A stretch of 64,000 nucleotides of DNA from Ephemerocybe angulata. Lineage: Eukaryota; Basidiomycota; Agaricomycetes; Agaricales; Psathyrellaceae. Where the stretch lies: positions 124,001 to 188,000 of the forward strand of contig JAACJK010000070.1 of assembly GCA_013368325.1 (NCBI GenBank), read 5' to 3'. Below are positions 1 to 12,163 of the stretch, piece by piece. A model generated the notes under the pieces. It ran no database searches. It was not told the origin of the DNA and saw only the letters and a list, made by a program, of their open reading frames with translations. How positions within the stretch are numbered: position 1 is the first letter of the stretch; each line of letters starts with the position of its first letter. Both the position numbers and the translations under genes were made by a program.

Positions 1-3000
1 ACCCACTCACGAACGCGCCGCCGGGTTCCTTGTCTAACCAGGCGTGCGTCCGTTTTGTTTACCTTTCTGTCAACCAGAGCATTGGCACCACGTCCGACCG
101 CTCGAACGTCGCTCCCTCGCCTCCGCCTCGTCCGTCCGTTTCGGGTCCTTCAATGTGCGTTTGAGGTGGGCTCCCGGTTCAATCGGTCTGTCTTGGTCTG
201 TCCAAGGGAGCAGCCAGCCTTCAGTCGGTGTAGGCTGTTCGACTGGCTTTGGCGAAGTCAGTCAGGGACTTGATAGACTTTTCAACCTTAGAATGAGTCA
301 TATCGTTCTAGCGCATACCAGCCACCGGCACCCCTCAGATTACCGCGCTCGTAGACCATATCACCAGATCTTCTCCAGGCTGCCAAATGATGAAATGGAT
401 CACACAAATGAAGGATACTTCGACTCGCTGGGTGACTCAGGATCTGTCAAGCAAGGTGAGCGCCGCCTGCTACTGCCTCTTCGCTTCGTCGGAGAGTATG
501 TGCGGGGTTCTAGCGCACGATTAGCGTTGCTCGCGAGCGACTTAGGGATCGATCTGGGGCGGGTGGGCTGGCGTTTGCGGTGGCCTTCCTTGCTCTGGCG
601 GGTGTCAGATAACCTTGGTGCTAATGAGCGTGGGTGCGGAGGCACCGTGCGAGGCTAGTGGTACAATACCGCCTCGCTGCTCTGTGGTGCTCTCAGGTAT
701 CTGCGGACCAATATCCGAGTCTTCGCGTCTCGCTAAATGGAATGAGTTGGATTATGCGACTCCAATGGAGCTTAGTGCGCAGCAAGGAGGAATTTGGGTG
801 GTGATGAGATGGGGACGGAGGTGCGAGTAGGTGGGTCTTTCTAGGAATCTTGAATTAGCTCGAGGGATCCTTGCAAGCGAGCGAAGACATCGGGGTGGGG
901 AATACCATCGGACCTGCAGTTTTACACGTGCATACCTCGGGTCTCTCCATCGGGACTATTCTCAAACAACTTGCCCTTGAGCCCGTGTTGCTGCACTGCT
1001 GGGTATCCTTACTTATTTTGACACCACTTTGCTCGCTGCATTATTATATTCTCTTCGCGCGTTGAAGGGGTGCGACGCGACCGACGAAAGAATGAAATGG
1101 TACATGCTTCGACCGGATAGCGTGGTCGCCGTTGCTTCTTTGGAGACATTCTTTCCGAACTCGCCACTGGACAACTTCCATCCGCCATTCCCAACAGAAG
1201 CTAGTACCAGCAAGAAGCACTCTTCCCGTGATCTTTGCGAATTCGAAACGGGAACGGGGAGCTGGATCCGTGAACGATGGCGCCCCTGGCTTTTTATGTG
1301 ACGGACCTGCAAATACATTTCATAGTTTACCCCTCGGTAGGTAGCACAAGCACAATTTTACCTTTGTGCCAATATCCACTGGCCTGAGAAGGGTAGTTTG
1401 GTGTCCCCAAAGGGTATTTCTCGGCAAATGCCGAGAGGACATTGTGGGCGTCTGAATTCGAAGTTAGAGTGTCGGGAACTCGATGGAACCCGGCCCTTGC
1501 TGTACAAACGCGAGGGGACCACGGAGGGAATATGCTTGCTGAGCTGGAATTGTTTGTGAATTCAAGAAGTTGATTCGAAGGGTTGGGGCGCGTGAAGGGT
1601 GCAGTACTAGTACTTGCCGCGCGCGCGAGTAGGTTGGAGCTCATGGATCCCAAGCTTAACCAGAAACAAAGTGTTTATTTAATCAATCTAAGTACCTGGT
1701 CAGGGCGTCAAGCACAGGAACCGATAGACATACTCATGGTACGGTCGCCCATTGGGGTCAGGTCTAGTTTTTGCCGGGCTTCTCATATATCCTTCCCAAC
1801 GAGGGTTAATTTTGACTAATATTGCGACTTCTTGCCGTTTGACGTGGTTCGATCAAAGGGGCCTGCTTGCGGGGTCCTAGCAGCCAGGTCTGGTGGGTAA
1901 GTAGCGCTGGGTATTAGCGCCGGTGAGAGTGACAGGTGGTATTAAGGTGTGGAGGAAGCTGTTGGATCTCTTTATCTCGTAGGCAGGCAAGGGCGAGTAT
2001 GGCACTGCACATGTGTAACAGTCGCTTCCGAACTTGGGAGAGCAATATTAATTCCAGTAAGGTAGCGCTGAGTTAAGCCAGGCATTGGACAACGGTGTCA
2101 TACTATCTGCCGGCCGAGAGGGGGGCACCCATGGGAGGTGTGACTGACCCCCCAGACCAAGGAGTGGTTTACCGAACTCAAAGGTAGGGACACCGATCCC
2201 CCTGACCCTTATATCGAGCGTCGGGAGTGGACATATTCGCGTGAAGGACTTCTGGTCACTGGTGAGTTAACAATGTTATCATGACATATATAAGTGATTT
2301 CAGGATAGTAAATCAGATTCAATCCGCAGTGGCATTGCCAGGTGTAATCCGTTTGAGAGAAGTGGAACTCAGTAAATACAACATGGGGCGTGCAAGGTAC
2401 AGAGGCGATACAGGGTCACGATAAGCTCTAAACATGTACCAAGAGAACATGTTCACACCAGTGAATCGACTTGCGCTTGCGAGGCATTAAAGACAGTTAG
2501 GGGATTTGAGAGGACCCCGAGTACCTACATCGTTGCACAATGATGGGAAACCAGCATCTGCGAGAAGCTCCGGCGAAAAGTAGACCTGACCCCAGTGGGC
2601 GATCGTACATGGACATTATCATGAAGAACCTGGGGCACCCAGCCGAAGAAGGAAGCAACTTGAAGAAGGAAGAGTCACCTGCAACTTCTATCTGGCAAGT
2701 AAGAGAAGAGGCGAAGAACCTTGAGGCCTTGAGGTGTAAGATCTACGAAGGCATCCAAGGCGTTCGTTACTGAAAGTATAATGTACGCAGCCCTACTTCG
2801 CGCTGTCAAAAGAATGTCTGTGTCCAATATACTGGGATCTGACCTGGATGCCACCAATCTAGTGGCGCAAGGTGGCCGCTGTAGTCTGTAGAGCATACCG
2901 TTGATGCCAGCTCGAGCAGAATGTCAAATGCATGTCTGCCGAGTGTCCGGTTCGCATGTCGGAGTCGAGTTGTGACTGGACGTAGCGGGGACGATGCCCG

Positions 3001-3300
3001 AGGTGCCTGTACAGGGCTACTCGGGAGATTCCAGACTCCATCCGCACCGTTATACGCACGATTTCACCGCAGAAACCCAGCAGGGGGAGGCTGTCGGCGA
3101 ATTTGTGGCGCCTAACAATCAGAGGGCTAAATTAGACGCCGGGCGGGGAGGAAAGCGGGGGCACACGTGGGGCGCTCAAAAAGGGCATGGCCATGCCCGA
3201 ATCCGGAAATGACGTACGAACAGGCGGAGTCCGAATTGGGCAAGGTTTGCTTTGCATTTCTCTCTCGTGTCTCTACAACATTCCTTCTGAGATTTGTCAG
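1..3300. other. Gene-poor left flank
   Basis: No open frame here shows a recognisable domain, a plausible intron series or consistent coding character. The longest frame (about 200 codons from position 44) does not begin with ATG and has no family signature. A 77-codon ATG frame at 2540-2773 is hydrophilic and charged but unrecognised. The stretch may hold UTRs, non-coding RNA or decayed elements; I cannot support a gene. Confidence 0.5.
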
Positions 3301-3312
3301 CAATCTCCGCCA

Positions 3313-3320
3313 GTATATAT
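3313..3320 (+). promoter_or_regulatory. TATA box of the P450 gene
   Basis: A TATATATA run lies about 90 bases before the P450 start codon at 3406. The start itself sits in a GCCGCCATGG context, an ideal eukaryotic initiation context. Pyrimidine-rich sequence between the two fits a fungal core promoter and 5' leader. This is inferred from position and composition only. Confidence 0.55.
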
Positions 3321-3405
3321 ACTCGCATGCTCGCCCAAATCGCCCCCAACCATTCTTTCTTCCTTTCCCCCACCATCCCAGCGATATCGGGCGCCCGCCG
3401 CCGCC

Positions 3406-5322
3406 ATGGTCCCCTCGAATAACCTCCTGCTCGTCGCGGCCTCCGTCGTCTTCACTATCTTCTTCTTGCGCGCGATCTACGACATGTTTCTCTCACCGCT
3501 GAGCGCGATTCCAGGGCCTTGGTATGCAGCGGTCTCCGACATATGGATCAAGTATCACGTCCTCAGGCTTCGACAGTGCAAGGCGGTGCAGCAGCTCTTC
3601 GAGATATACGGGCCCGTCGTGAGGATTGGGCCCAACAAAGTCGCGTTCTGCGACCTCTCGAGTATGCGGAATGTCTACTCTGTGCACAAGTTCGATAAGA
3701 GCACATACTACAAGAGCCTCCTCACGTACGTGTTTCCTCGCCTCGCTCTGCGTGGTATCAGCGTTCATCCGAGCGGGTTTTGCAGAAACGAAAATGACCA
3801 CGCGTAAGTGCGATCCCTTCTCCTCCTATTCGCGACTCTGAAACATTGCAGCATGACCACATTAGATCACGCTAGCCATTCTATTCGACGCAAGAGCTAC
3901 ATGCCACACTATACCCCTAACAACGTTGCCAAGTTTCAACCCGAAATGCACGAAACGACCCTCGAACTCACCGCTGTACGAAGGTCCCCTTTCCCCACGC
4001 GTTTTGGAACTAACCCAGTTTGACTCAGTTCCTCGAGAGTACAGCTGGAAAGTCCTCGCTCGAATGCCTGGCAATGTTCCGCAATCTCATGGTTGATGTG
4101 ACCATCTTCTCCCTCTTTGGTTATCGCCTCGGAGCAATGGGAAAGTGGATACAGGGAGCTGAGGATCCCCTCTCCACGGCGATAAACGATTTCCCAAAGC
4201 GTGGCATTCTGGTACGTGATTTAACGCTTCATTTCAATTGTGCTCAGGCGTTGCTACAGCGCAGCGTGTTGCCCACCTGGGCGTGGAACTTGGTGTGTCG
4301 AGTCCCCAGCAACCGATGGCGGCAGCTGTGCGACTCGGATAAGATAATGGCCGAAGTAAGTGGTGTGCCTCTCTGCGAGAACGCTTCTGACTGTCCGAAG
4401 TTCGTTAGTGGACGCGTATATGAAACGCGAGCCCAGATGAACGCGGGAACACTCTCCTCAGAACCCACTCTCCTCCAGCGTCTTCTCCACCACAGATACT
4501 CTGCGAAACAACCCGTGCCCGATGGCCACATCATTTCGGAATGTATGGGCCATCTGTGAGTTCGAACCCTCTTGTCGATTAACTTTGCTAAGGTCGCTTT
4601 TAGCGTTGCGGGATCGGATACCAGCTCAACGACCATCACGTACATTCTTTGGGAGCTCAGTCGACGCCCCGATATCGTTAAGAAGCTCCAGTTTGAACTC
4701 GATGAGTTCATGCCTGACCCTCGTATCATTCCCGATATTGCCGTTCTCCAAGAGCTGCCCTACCTGAATGGTGTCATAAAGGAAGGTGCGTAACGCGAGT
4801 GGTATCGTGCCAGAAGAATGCTGACTCGTCTTCAGGGCTTCGAATGTACACTGCAGCTCCCAGCCTTCTGGAGCGCGTCGTGCCATCTTTCGATGAAGAC
4901 TTTGACCTCATGGGCTACCCCGTCCCCGCAGGCACGATCGTATCGACCCAGGCTTGGTCGATGCATCGCAATCCGAGCGTATTCCCCACCCCTGAGACCT
5001 TCTTACCTGACCGTTGGCTGGAATCCTCCTCCAATCCCGAACAACTTTCGCAGATGCATCAGCACTTAATTGCGTTTGGTACTGGGGCGCGGGTCTGTGG
5101 TGGGCAGAACCTCGCTCAGGTGATGATGAAGATCGTTCTCGCCACGATTTGCCGCAACTTTACGCTTGCCTCCCCTCCGGAGACCAACGAGAAGAGCATG
5201 GAGATTAGAGATAGCTTCGTACGTCCGTGGTGTTCCAGCATTCGCTGTACTGATGTAGCCTTCAGGTGATCTTCCCCGCCGCGATGCAGTGTAAGCTCAT
5301 ATTCAAGCCCAGGCAATCATGA
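3406..5322 (+). CDS. Cytochrome P450 monooxygenase
   Basis: Haem-thiolate monooxygenase, anchored by an N-terminal membrane helix (about residues 4-22) followed by a proline-rich hinge (SAIPGPW). Nine exons join in phase to 509 aa: 3406-3725, 3786-3803, 3852-3975, 4029-4211, 4248-4355, 4401-4555, 4604-4785, 4836-5218, 5266-5322. Visible motifs are the I-helix AGSDTS (about 305-310), the ExxR of helix K (E363, R366), the PDRW motif (421-424) and the haem loop FGTGARVCGG (444-453) with ligand Cys451. Length is typical of a fungal microsomal P450 and no key residue is missing. Exon 2 is an 18-nt microexon that restores a conserved-looking NENDHA stretch. The substrate cannot be told from sequence. 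No biosynthetic partner genes are adjacent, so I do not place it in a cluster. Confidence 0.93.
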
Positions 5323-5762
5323 ACCGAAGTCTTCGCTTTCACACTCGCTCTGTTCGTCGCTCATTACGCATGGTGCTCCTCTGGACTTCTTTGGATACCC
5401 TAATTTAATCTTGTCGTGTCTATATCACCCTTAACTTATCGTTCGTTCGTCTCCCTAATCCGTATTCGTACTCTACTCACCATTAATATCAATCGAATTT
5501 GCATGCAATACAAAGAGCTCCAAATATATGTACAGATCCAAGACGGAAGAGGACGAGAGGCTAGATAGTACATGCTGTTAGTCTGAGGGGAGAGGGCGGT
5601 AGGTAGTACACGGTCTGGGCTGATAAATACTGTACAAGATGAAAGCTGTTGTGATCCGGTGTGGTCCAGACGATGATTTATGAAGGAAAGCGAGCGAAAG
5701 CAGGTGAGTCATACTAATAAGAAGAAGAGAAAATAATGGGGCCACTTCTCGCTCGTCGAGGC

Positions 5763-7727
5763 TTACTTGCGTCTGAGCGTGCCAGTGCCCGTCCTCGTAA
5801 AGCCCAAGGTCTCGATCTCGCGGTCGAGCGCCTCGGCGCCGTCGACGTCCGACCAGCCCTCTGATTCGGCCTCGAGCTCGGAGAACGTTGTGCTCGTCGT
5901 CGACACCGCCGGGGAGACAGGGCGTGCAGAGCCCCGTCCACTTCCACCGAGGCTGAGAAGCTGGGCCTGCGTGGCGGTCCCAGTCATAATCTGTCCCTGT
6001 GGGGACGTGGAGGTGTGCGGCGCGAGGCGCGGGGAGGCGAAGGGCGACATGGAGAAGGGGGAGTCTGGCGCGGAGGGTTGGGGCGAGCTGGGTGTGGAGG
6101 ACGTGAGGAGGTCGAAGTCGAAGGCGTCATTGCGGGAGGAGGAGGAGCTCTGGTGGGCTGGGTTCGCATCGGACTCGGACTCTTCCTCGCTGAGGCTGAG
6201 GTACGCTGAGGTTGTAGCTGTGGATCCGGGCGTGCCGTGGGGCGTGGGGTCGCCGAGGTTGGGGCTGGAGGTGCCGCCGACGACGCTGAAGGGGCTTTCG
6301 CTGCGCGAGCTGGGGGGCGAGAGGAGCTCGATGCCGTGCTCGTAGTCGAGGAGGTCTGGGTGGGTTTGGGAGAGCGAGGGGATGTCTTCTGTGCGTGCCG
6401 CGAGGTGGGGGCTGGAGTGCGACTGGGACGCTGCAGTGGAGTAGTACGAGGAGGAGGAGGAGGAGGGTTGCCTCGCGGTCGGGGATGTTGGGGTCCTGGT
6501 GGCGGAGAGAGGGAATGCACGTCTGTAGGGCTGAGTTGGGGACACGCCTGGGGAGCTGTATCCCAGCGGTGCGTTTGTAGTAGGGCGCGTAGCGATGGGC
6601 GTGACTTCGTCTAGGTTTCCTGTTGGGGCACCTCCCGCGGGGAGGGGTGGAGAGGTCACGAGCGTCGAGAGGCTCGAGGTGGATGGGCCCGTCAGCGTCC
6701 TGCGGGGCGCGGGGGCCGGCTGGAGTGCAGCGAAAGTGGGCAGCGCGGGGGAGGCGACGAGCGAGGAGAGGTCCGTCGCTGCGGGGCTTGTGGGCCTGCG
6801 CTCAACAGTCGACGCCGCTGCCGGGCGCGGTGCTGTTTCGGGCACACGGGGAAGGTCTTGCATCCTTCGGTGCATGCTTGGAGATGCGGTGGGCGTGGAG
6901 GCTGCGGTCGTGGAGCTCGAGTTCGTGGTGGGTGTCCTTGGAGGCGAGCGGGCCAGGCGCAAGCCAAAGACGTCTTCGCGGTGGCTTGGAAGGATGACGG
7001 TGGCATTCGATGAGGGTGTGACATTGGTGTTTGGGCCTCGAGTGGGCTGGAGTGGGGCAAAGGAGATGGAAAGGTTAGACTGTGGCAGCCAAAACGTGTC
7101 AGCGCCTAATATAAATCAGTAAATTAGGCTGCATACCTCGTCTAGCGCACTCCTCGGACTCTCGCGCACGCCTGGTCCGCCCATCAACGTGCTGGCCCTC
7201 CACTCTCGCACCTCTGGCGCCAGGTCCGCAAGCTCGATCTCAGCAGCGTGTCCAGGAGGCCTGCGAGGCGTGTACGGGGGTCCGTACCGGTAATCCCCCG
7301 GGGTAGCCGCGTGGTGGGCGTTATCTCTGTTATCCCCAGCCCCATTTCCACCCTGGTTCCTCGGACGACGGAAACGCAGGTTCTGCTGCTGCTGCTGGGG
7401 TGACTGGAGCCTCCTTGCAGACGTTGTGGTGCTCATGAGCGGGCGGTTGTCCTCGTCGTCGGAGTCAGAGTCGGATGCATGGTGCTGCGCATGTGGGCGA
7501 GACAAGCGTCTCTGGCGCCTATTCTCTTGGAATTCCTCCGTTATACGCACGACGTGGGGGTGGATGAGGGGTTCATAAATGAACTGTGGCGGCGATTAGA
7601 TGACATTTTCAATATCGGAGGTCTACGTCGAGGCTGTGTATCGACGTACCTCTTTAAACGCCAAGAGAGCGCCTATGGTGGCGAATGTGCCGACGACGGC
7701 GAGCCCGTAGATTGCGGGGGCAGGCAT
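5763..7727 (-). CDS. Single-pass membrane protein with long low-complexity tail
   Basis: Unrecognised protein of about 613 aa in three exons (7727-7650, 7583-7137, 7079-5763), all joining in phase. Exon 1 encodes a hydrophobic segment (about residues 4-23), a likely N-terminal anchor or signal-anchor. The next part is charged and contains an acidic SDSDSDDED run and a polyglutamine stretch from a CTG/CAG repeat near 7383-7395. The large last exon is rich in Ser, Pro and Thr with many S/T-P sites, suggesting a disordered, phosphorylatable cytoplasmic tail. The C-terminus is more structured (ELEAESEGWSDVDG followed by a short basic end) and may be the conserved interaction piece. It converges with the P450 gene; 440 bp separate the two stop codons. 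Function unknown. Confidence 0.72.
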
Positions 7728-8407
7728 GTTGTTAAAACGGTTGCTCTGGCTCCCTGTTCGAGTGGATTTACCGAGTTTCTAGTGCACAACTCTAGAGACG
7801 GTGGTATTATCCTTGTAGCCCGCAGCAATGGTTCAGATACGAGCTCAATGTCGTTCTTGAGTCTGAAACACTGAGCCGCTACCAGGGTGGTTCACAGCAA
7901 GTGCTGGAACGAACTGCCAATGATTCCAGAGTCCAGAAATGAGCAGATATCTAGAACAGTCACAGATGAATGGTAGGAAGAAGGAAGAAACTGCGTGGCC
8001 TCGTTTCTGGAACCGCAGGTAATACCGTGTGTAATTAGCCCCTAACTCCGCTCCGCGGCAGGATCATTACAGAATTACAGAAAGCTCGTCATCTCACAGG
8101 CTTACTGTATACGCTAACCCGGATCTGAAGAGACCGGAATTATATTGTAGAGGTATGTAGAGCCTGTAGACACCGTGAAGAGAGTGTAAATTTGACCGAA
8201 AGTAGGCGGTGGGGATGATTCAGAATGGGAGACAAAGTCTCGGGGCTCGACCAAGATTCAAAATGTAATACACACCAGTTGGAAGGGTGGCTACTGCCCC
8301 AGCTGGCCATGTTCGCGGTTCCCCGTGCGCCATGGGCCGCTGAGTTAGCCTGAGTAACGAGTCACTTGAATGTAGGCGGTATGGAGGAAGATGAGGCAAA
8401 AAGAGCA

Positions 8408-8479
8408 TGACCGAGACAGGGGTCGAACCTGCAATCTCCTGATTCGTAGTCAGACGCGATGCCATTTCGCCACACGGCC
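8408..8479 (-). tRNA. tRNA-Arg (anticodon ACG)
   Basis: A 72-nt cloverleaf reads on the minus strand. The A box begins TGGCGAAATGGC and the B box is GGTTCGACCCC. The anticodon stem TCTGA/TCAGG closes a seven-base loop CTACGAA, giving anticodon ACG (8445-8447), which reads CGU/CGC after A-to-I editing. The acceptor stem has one T-T mismatch and one G-T pair. A run of five T just downstream (transcript sense) is a Pol III terminator. No intron. CCA is not encoded, as expected in eukaryotes. Confidence 0.9.
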
Positions 8480-8979
8480 GATGAAGACCAAGCATCCTAG
8501 GTAGCCTAGACCATGCGAACCTTGGCGGAGCCCACAGAAAAAATCCTGGATGGAGCGGGTGCCGGCAGTTCGTTCGACCAAGTTGCAGCCATTCTCCGAT
8601 GCAACCTAGAGAACTGTTTACATATGACACACGTTTAAAATGGAAAGATACATTCTGGAACAAAAGTTGTATGCTATAACAATGAAGGAAGTTTGCGAGT
8701 GAAGACGGAGAGGAGAAATGCGAGGGCGCCCACTCAGATTGCAGTCCGTGTTTTGCGCGAAGTTATCTATCAATACAGTAGTGGGTATCCATCCTTGCAG
8801 TTCCGCGTTTCATCTGCCTTCGCTATCAACACAATCAACCTTCAAGTCCATGTCTGCAGATCGTTGGGGCCATCTCACTTTAAAAGCGAAAAGCGAAAAG
8901 CGACAATCGAGGCAAGCTCGAAGCGCCTCTTCGGTCATCATTACCCTAATAATATTCTCCCAATATCCAGGGTGACACT

Positions 8980-10606
8980 CTAGCAAAGTGACTGGGTCCC
9001 TCTCCTCAGGTTCGGCGGCTTCACGGTCCCAATCGTCGCCATCTCATGATAAGGCAGCTCAATTGTGACCAGCTCCACGCCCGTTTCGCAGATATCTACG
9101 TCACTCGTCGACATCCCTCCTGAATGATGTACTTGGCCCCGTCCTGGCCGTCCACTAAGATGTGGATCGCGATCTGCGCAAGCGCGCAGGTGGATGAGCA
9201 TCCGGGTAGAGAGAATAACGTGAAGGTCGGCTTCCGTTCTACATGACGGCAAAAATGGGACGGTCAGTTCCATAGTTCCGAGTACACTTGTTGATGTGAA
9301 TGAAACGTACTGTATGAAGAGAAACTTGTATCCAGCTGGAGCTGCAAAATTGACGATGATGTTTGCTGATGCCAGAGCTGCAGCAGCGATAGTAAGCGAG
9401 GAGTATTTACTACCTACGACTTGTAGAGGCGTACCGGACAAACAAATGAAGTAGAAGATGCCGTCCCGATAGAATGTAGTTACGAGGGCGCTGTTGAAAT
9501 TGCCTTGTTTCTTAAATGCTATGCAGACCATGATGAGCATGACAACTGCCCATATAAAACATGGTTAGTTTATGGACCGAGAGTAGCGAGCTGGAAGTTA
9601 ATGGCGTACTGATAACGCTCAGCAGGAGGAGGGTAAACACGTAGGCGAGTAGAGTGCTGTTGAGGTGCAAGGGCAAGCACACCATATTGAGGAATGGGCT
9701 CTTTACAACTACCCGAACTGTTAGGCAATGTTATTTAATTCCCTCCTTTCTGGCAGTGCTCACATTTGACCGAATCCAGGAACTTGTAGAGGAGAAAGGA
9801 AGCGGACGCCTGTATAGCCTACAGTATGAAGTAAGCACCCTCCGCAGGTCGGAAAGTTGTGAAGACGACGCACTATGAACAGTAGGATGAGATATGCATG
9901 CATCTTCCGGTTCTTCCCTGAGAACGCGTAGACCCGAAGGAACAAAAGTGCTTCAGCGGTCACGATAATTGCGGCGGTTGAAACTGAACACGAAGACTGT
10001 CAAGTATACTTTCGTACCACGGCTCTGAGAACTTACTGGAGACTCTCTCAAAGCTAGCCTTGCACTCCGAAGGTGTCAAGCCTGTTCGTTCTCCGTCTTT
10101 AGATCGAACACCTGTCAGTTAGGGATTTAGCAGTTTGGTAAACTGATACTCACACATGAGAGCAAGGATGTGGTGAGCCATTGAATAGTATCGTAAAGCA
10201 AAGAATATAGCCTTCGGAAGCGTCATTCTTCCCGGCCACATTAGTCGGACCTGCGTAAGTGTAATGAGTACGCGAACGCCCTGGGCGGCATGAACTGATG
10301 GCGCCTCACTTCGTCCGGAAAAGTCTGCAAGTAGTCCGCCATCTTCGCGAAAACATTTGGTCAGGAAGGAGCCAAAAAGTTGGATGAAAATCGCCTCGCT
10401 TACAATGAGTGCAAATCCTCCGACCGCCTATAAATAATGGCGGATGAGCTAAGAAGGGTTTGCTATGGTCTGGGGGCGCGACGCTTACCAGGTACTGTTA
10501 ATTCTAGCGTCAGTTTTCTCTGTGGTATTCATACGGAGAATCCTCTACTCACATTCGTGTATTTTGTCGCCTCATACCCTTCCACTATACTGTGAACAAC
10601 GGCCAT
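8980..10606 (-). CDS. DUF6533-type seven-helix membrane protein (copy 1)
   Basis: Multi-exon member of a basidiomycete multi-helix membrane protein family. The start at 10606 encodes MAVVHSIVEGYEATKYTN, followed directly by a GT donor, as in the other copies here. Later exons give ADYLQTFPDE / VRLMWPGRMTLPKAIFF (the DUF6533 signature), a LFLRVYAFSGKNRKM helix end, FYRDGIFYFICLSG, GYKFLFIQ and a terminal exon with ILSTRMLIHLRA. The predicted protein has about seven hydrophobic segments and a short hydrophilic tail ending at the stop 8980-8982. The family's function is unknown; receptor-like topology is only a suggestion. Exact internal splice sites were not all fixed. Confidence 0.75.
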
Positions 10607-11433
10607 CTGCGCGGCCTGCGCAGCAGTTGGCCCAGACGAATTCCCCATGTCGCTCGTCAAGGTGGTCGGAGTGGGCTAAAGGCCGAGTCCGAGATAATCA
10701 GGGCAGGGGGATCCTTATGAGTTCTGTGTCTTTGCGTTGCTTAGTTGCCTGAGTATACGTTACCTTCCCAGTTTCGATATGGGGTTTCATAATTAATCTG
10801 TCCGGTTAGAAACACCACGTCTCGCCACAATCTGGTCCATCACATACTTTGCCTAATATTCCAGCTCTCCATCTTCTAGCGCAGGCTCCAAGGTGCGCTG
10901 TATCGTCGACGGGGCTTGGTGACGCGGAAGACTCTGCAACCGCCTTTAATAATCTTTTTCGCCCTAATAGAGTGTTTTGAACTTATGTAGAAGATCAACC
11001 AAGTACGCGGGAGCTGTCCTCGACCCAAGGGAGTAAGGCTGGGGAACCACTGCGAAAAAGAAGGGGCTGTAGTCTTGACAACCTGGAGGAAGGGCGCCTC
11101 TCAATCTCCCATAATCATGCAGAGGTACGCATGTGGGCCAACCTTCCAAGAGAGTAGCTGCAATGTGCATCTGGCCCCACATACTCCCAACTACGTTCAT
11201 ACATTGAGAAATTTTACCTTTCCATTCCTCAGTCAGACGTCAACAATGAGGGCCTGGATGCCACAGTCTAGATGCAGAGAAGAAGAAACTATCATTGCCA
11301 TCTCGTTAGAAGGGAGTTAAGAAATGCCCACTTGACTGCAGGCTTTTGCCCCGGACCTTTCCCGCTTGCAAGTCCCAAGCGCTGCATAGCTCCCAGCTTA
11401 CGCCCTCAGATCTTCAGAGTGTCACAGCGGGTT
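10607..11433. other. Intergenic stretch, nothing recognised
   Basis: Upstream of DUF6533 copy 1. Short frames on both strands show no family motif, no credible intron chain and no repeat seen elsewhere in the window. Confidence 0.4.
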
Positions 11434-11870
11434 TCATTGACATCTCAGTTTGTTGGGATGCGGCCGTAGAGGGGCGTCAATGATGACCGGCTCAGAATCA
11501 TCATCATGATGCACGAAGTCCTCGTCATCCCTGTCCGTCGAGTCCCTGGCAGTGTTCCGGAAACGAATATGAGGTTTTCGACCGAGTAGAGCGAGAGAGG
11601 ATAGCCTTCCATTGACAAGTTTGAGGATGGTGGTGGTAGGCAGTTGAGTTGAGGTTGACAAGCGCTTGTCCGGGGCCCACCGTGCTTGGCGATGCCGTCA
11701 AAACCAAGCCAAACCATACACACAATAACACCAAGTTTAGCGCCCACTTGATGTCCGGAAGAATGCATGGGTGATCTGAAGGCGGCTCGGTTACAGGGAA
11801 AGATACTCAATCCTAGGACTGATCTGGGCGTACACGCGTACACTGTAATCATGGAATAATGACCCAACTT
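11434..11870 (-). CDS. Possible small membrane protein gene (uncertain)
   Basis: Two overlapping minus-strand frames suggest coding but do not join cleanly. One (about 11760-11690) encodes a convincing helix, IKWALNLVLLCVWFGLVL. The other, ending at 11434, encodes a basic then acidic tail with RDSTDRDDEDFVHHDDD. A splice between them (for example from a GTGGGC donor near 11680 to an AAG near 11610) is conceivable but was not established. The helix-plus-acidic-tail arrangement suggests a C-terminal piece of a membrane protein. It could also be a remnant or chance. Confidence 0.25.
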
Positions 11871-12163
11871 GAAGGTTCAGCCCTTCTTCGAGGATGGTCG
11901 ATGACACACCGCGCCGTCGCGGTGATTAGCGCTCAGGAATTTAAGCACAACTGCTTGCGTTCGAAGGATAAGCAATGTGGCTTTTATCATTCATGTGGGT
12001 TAAACAGTGCTATACATGCTGGGAGAAGGATATGCTACAGATGTAAAATACAGGGGGGTATTAATCGGAGAGTTAGTAGTATATGGGCCGTGATGGAACG
12101 TGGAAAGGAATGAAGTACAGAGAGAGCGTGGTTCGTCCGATGTTCGGGCTTAGTAGGAGTCGT

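Noticed and set aside
44..658. 204-codon frame at the left edge
   Set aside because: It starts at a non-ATG codon, overlaps frames in other phases and has no recognisable domain or intron logic.
3406..5322. P450 as part of a secondary-metabolite cluster
   Set aside because: No terpene synthase, polyketide synthase, NRPS or other tailoring enzyme is adjacent; the epoxide hydrolase is more than 50 kb away.
6015..7122. Long Gly/Arg-rich plus-strand frames
   Set aside because: They are antisense shadows of the GC-rich last exon of the minus-strand gene 5763-7727.
8220..8663. 147-codon minus-strand frame
   Set aside because: It runs straight through the tRNA-Arg gene and its terminator.
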